This document shows positions 35,253 through 35,493 of a stretch of DNA of 35,493 bases, in pieces. The stretch covers positions 1 through 35,493 of the forward strand of contig JAZNLL010000030.1 of assembly GCA_045579045.1 (NCBI GenBank), written 5' to 3'. Origin of the DNA: Avoscillospira sp045579045 (GTDB lineage Bacteria; Bacillota; Clostridia; Oscillospirales; Oscillospiraceae). Both the position numbers and the translations under genes were made by a program. Numbering within the stretch: the stretch's first letter is position 1; each line of letters starts with the position of its first letter. The notes beneath the pieces were generated by a model, which made no database searches, had not been told where the DNA came from, and worked only from the letters and a program-made list of their open reading frames with translations.

Positions 35253-35493
35253 ATGGCACAGAAAGTTACAGGTTATATCAAACTGCAGATCCCGGCAGCC
35301 AAGGCTACCGCTTCCCCCCCTGTCGGCCCTGCTCTCGGTCAGCACGGCGTGAACATCGCCGCCTTCATTAAGGAATTCAACGAGCGCACCAAGGATCAGG
35401 CCGGTTTTAAGATCCCCGTTGTTATCACGGTTTATGCCGACCGCAGCTTCACCTTCGTCACCAAGACTCCCCCCACTCCTACCCTGATTCTGA
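35253..35493 (+). CDS. rplK: 50S ribosomal protein L11, 3' end outside window
   Basis: The first 80 codons are present. MAQKVTGYIKLQIPAAKATA, then 'PPVGPALGQHGVNIAAFIKEFNERTKDQAGFKIPVVITVYADRSFTFVTKTPP', matches L11's N-terminal domain, which binds the GTPase-associated centre of 23S rRNA and is needed for RelA activation. The proline-rich 'PPVGPALGQ' hinge is intact. GGAGGTG lies 7 nt before the ATG. Cut by the window end. Confidence 0.95.
   Translation, partial: MAQKVTGYIKLQIPAAKATASPPVGPALGQHGVNIAAFIKEFNERTKDQAGFKIPVVITVYADRSFTFVTKTPPTPTLIL

Overview
The window looks like a chromosome segment of a low-to-mid GC, endospore-forming Clostridia member, probably a gut Oscillospiraceae/Ruminococcaceae relative. 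This is inferred from spoIIR, a spore-type SpoIID-like/peptidoglycan-binding operon, a rubredoxin-fused flavodiiron protein, the rpmG-secE-nusG-rplK order, frequent TTG starts behind strong ribosome binding sites, and a double-hairpin dispersed repeat of a kind common in gut Clostridia. No species can be named from sequence alone.

Region 1 (1 to about 9,360) is one end of an integrated mobile element, either a prophage or an integrative element; no structural or conjugation genes are visible here. A leftward early operon of small genes runs from about 4,244 to the window edge. It includes several HTH proteins, a 34-residue membrane peptide and a DUF3846 protein. It is interrupted between 1,199 and 1,995 by a small tRNA cluster: an intact tRNA-Gln, a tRNA-Gly with an altered T-loop, a 61-nt tRNA-like lacking the anticodon arm, and a decayed tRNA-like. 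These are interleaved with double-hairpin repeats. Between about 3,300 and 7,300 lies a control region holding at least seven HTH regulators and an ImmA-type protease. It has near-consensus promoters, two distinct palindromic operator families, twin look-alike promoters and a 260-bp duplication that yields two regulators with the same C-terminus and different N-termini. A rightward pair follows: a membrane coiled-coil/zinc-ribbon protein and a tyrosine integrase with its own zinc ribbon. They end next to tRNA-Pro(GGG), the likely attachment gene.

Region 2 (9,365 to 20,573) is chromosomal: tRNA-Pro, spoIIR, ispE, a DUF1015 gene and an ApgM-type phosphoglycerate mutase/proposed homoserine kinase, all leftward. 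Then come a DUF378 membrane protein, a divergent pair (zinc-ribbon/BIG2 surface protein and a receptor-like Ser/Thr kinase with Fn3-like ectodomain), a PfkB sugar kinase and a membrane-anchored phosphodiester glycosidase.

Region 3 (20,621 to 33,952) holds an HD hydrolase and a leftward metal/sugar cluster: a COG0523 GTPase with a duplicated His-Cys-rich tract, a GTPase fused to a YcgQ-like C-terminal domain, a sugar isomerase and a Gfo/Idh/MocA oxidoreductase. Then come a three-gene spore-wall operon, a flavodiiron-rubredoxin protein with a probable Fur box over its promoter, CCA-adding enzyme, MurC, a MATE exporter and RuvX. Region 4 (34,043 to the end) is the rpmG-secE-nusG-rplK transcription/translation operon, with rplK cut by the window edge.

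Most convergent gene pairs are separated by clear bidirectional hairpin terminators. Family assignments come from motifs recognised by eye; no database search was possible.
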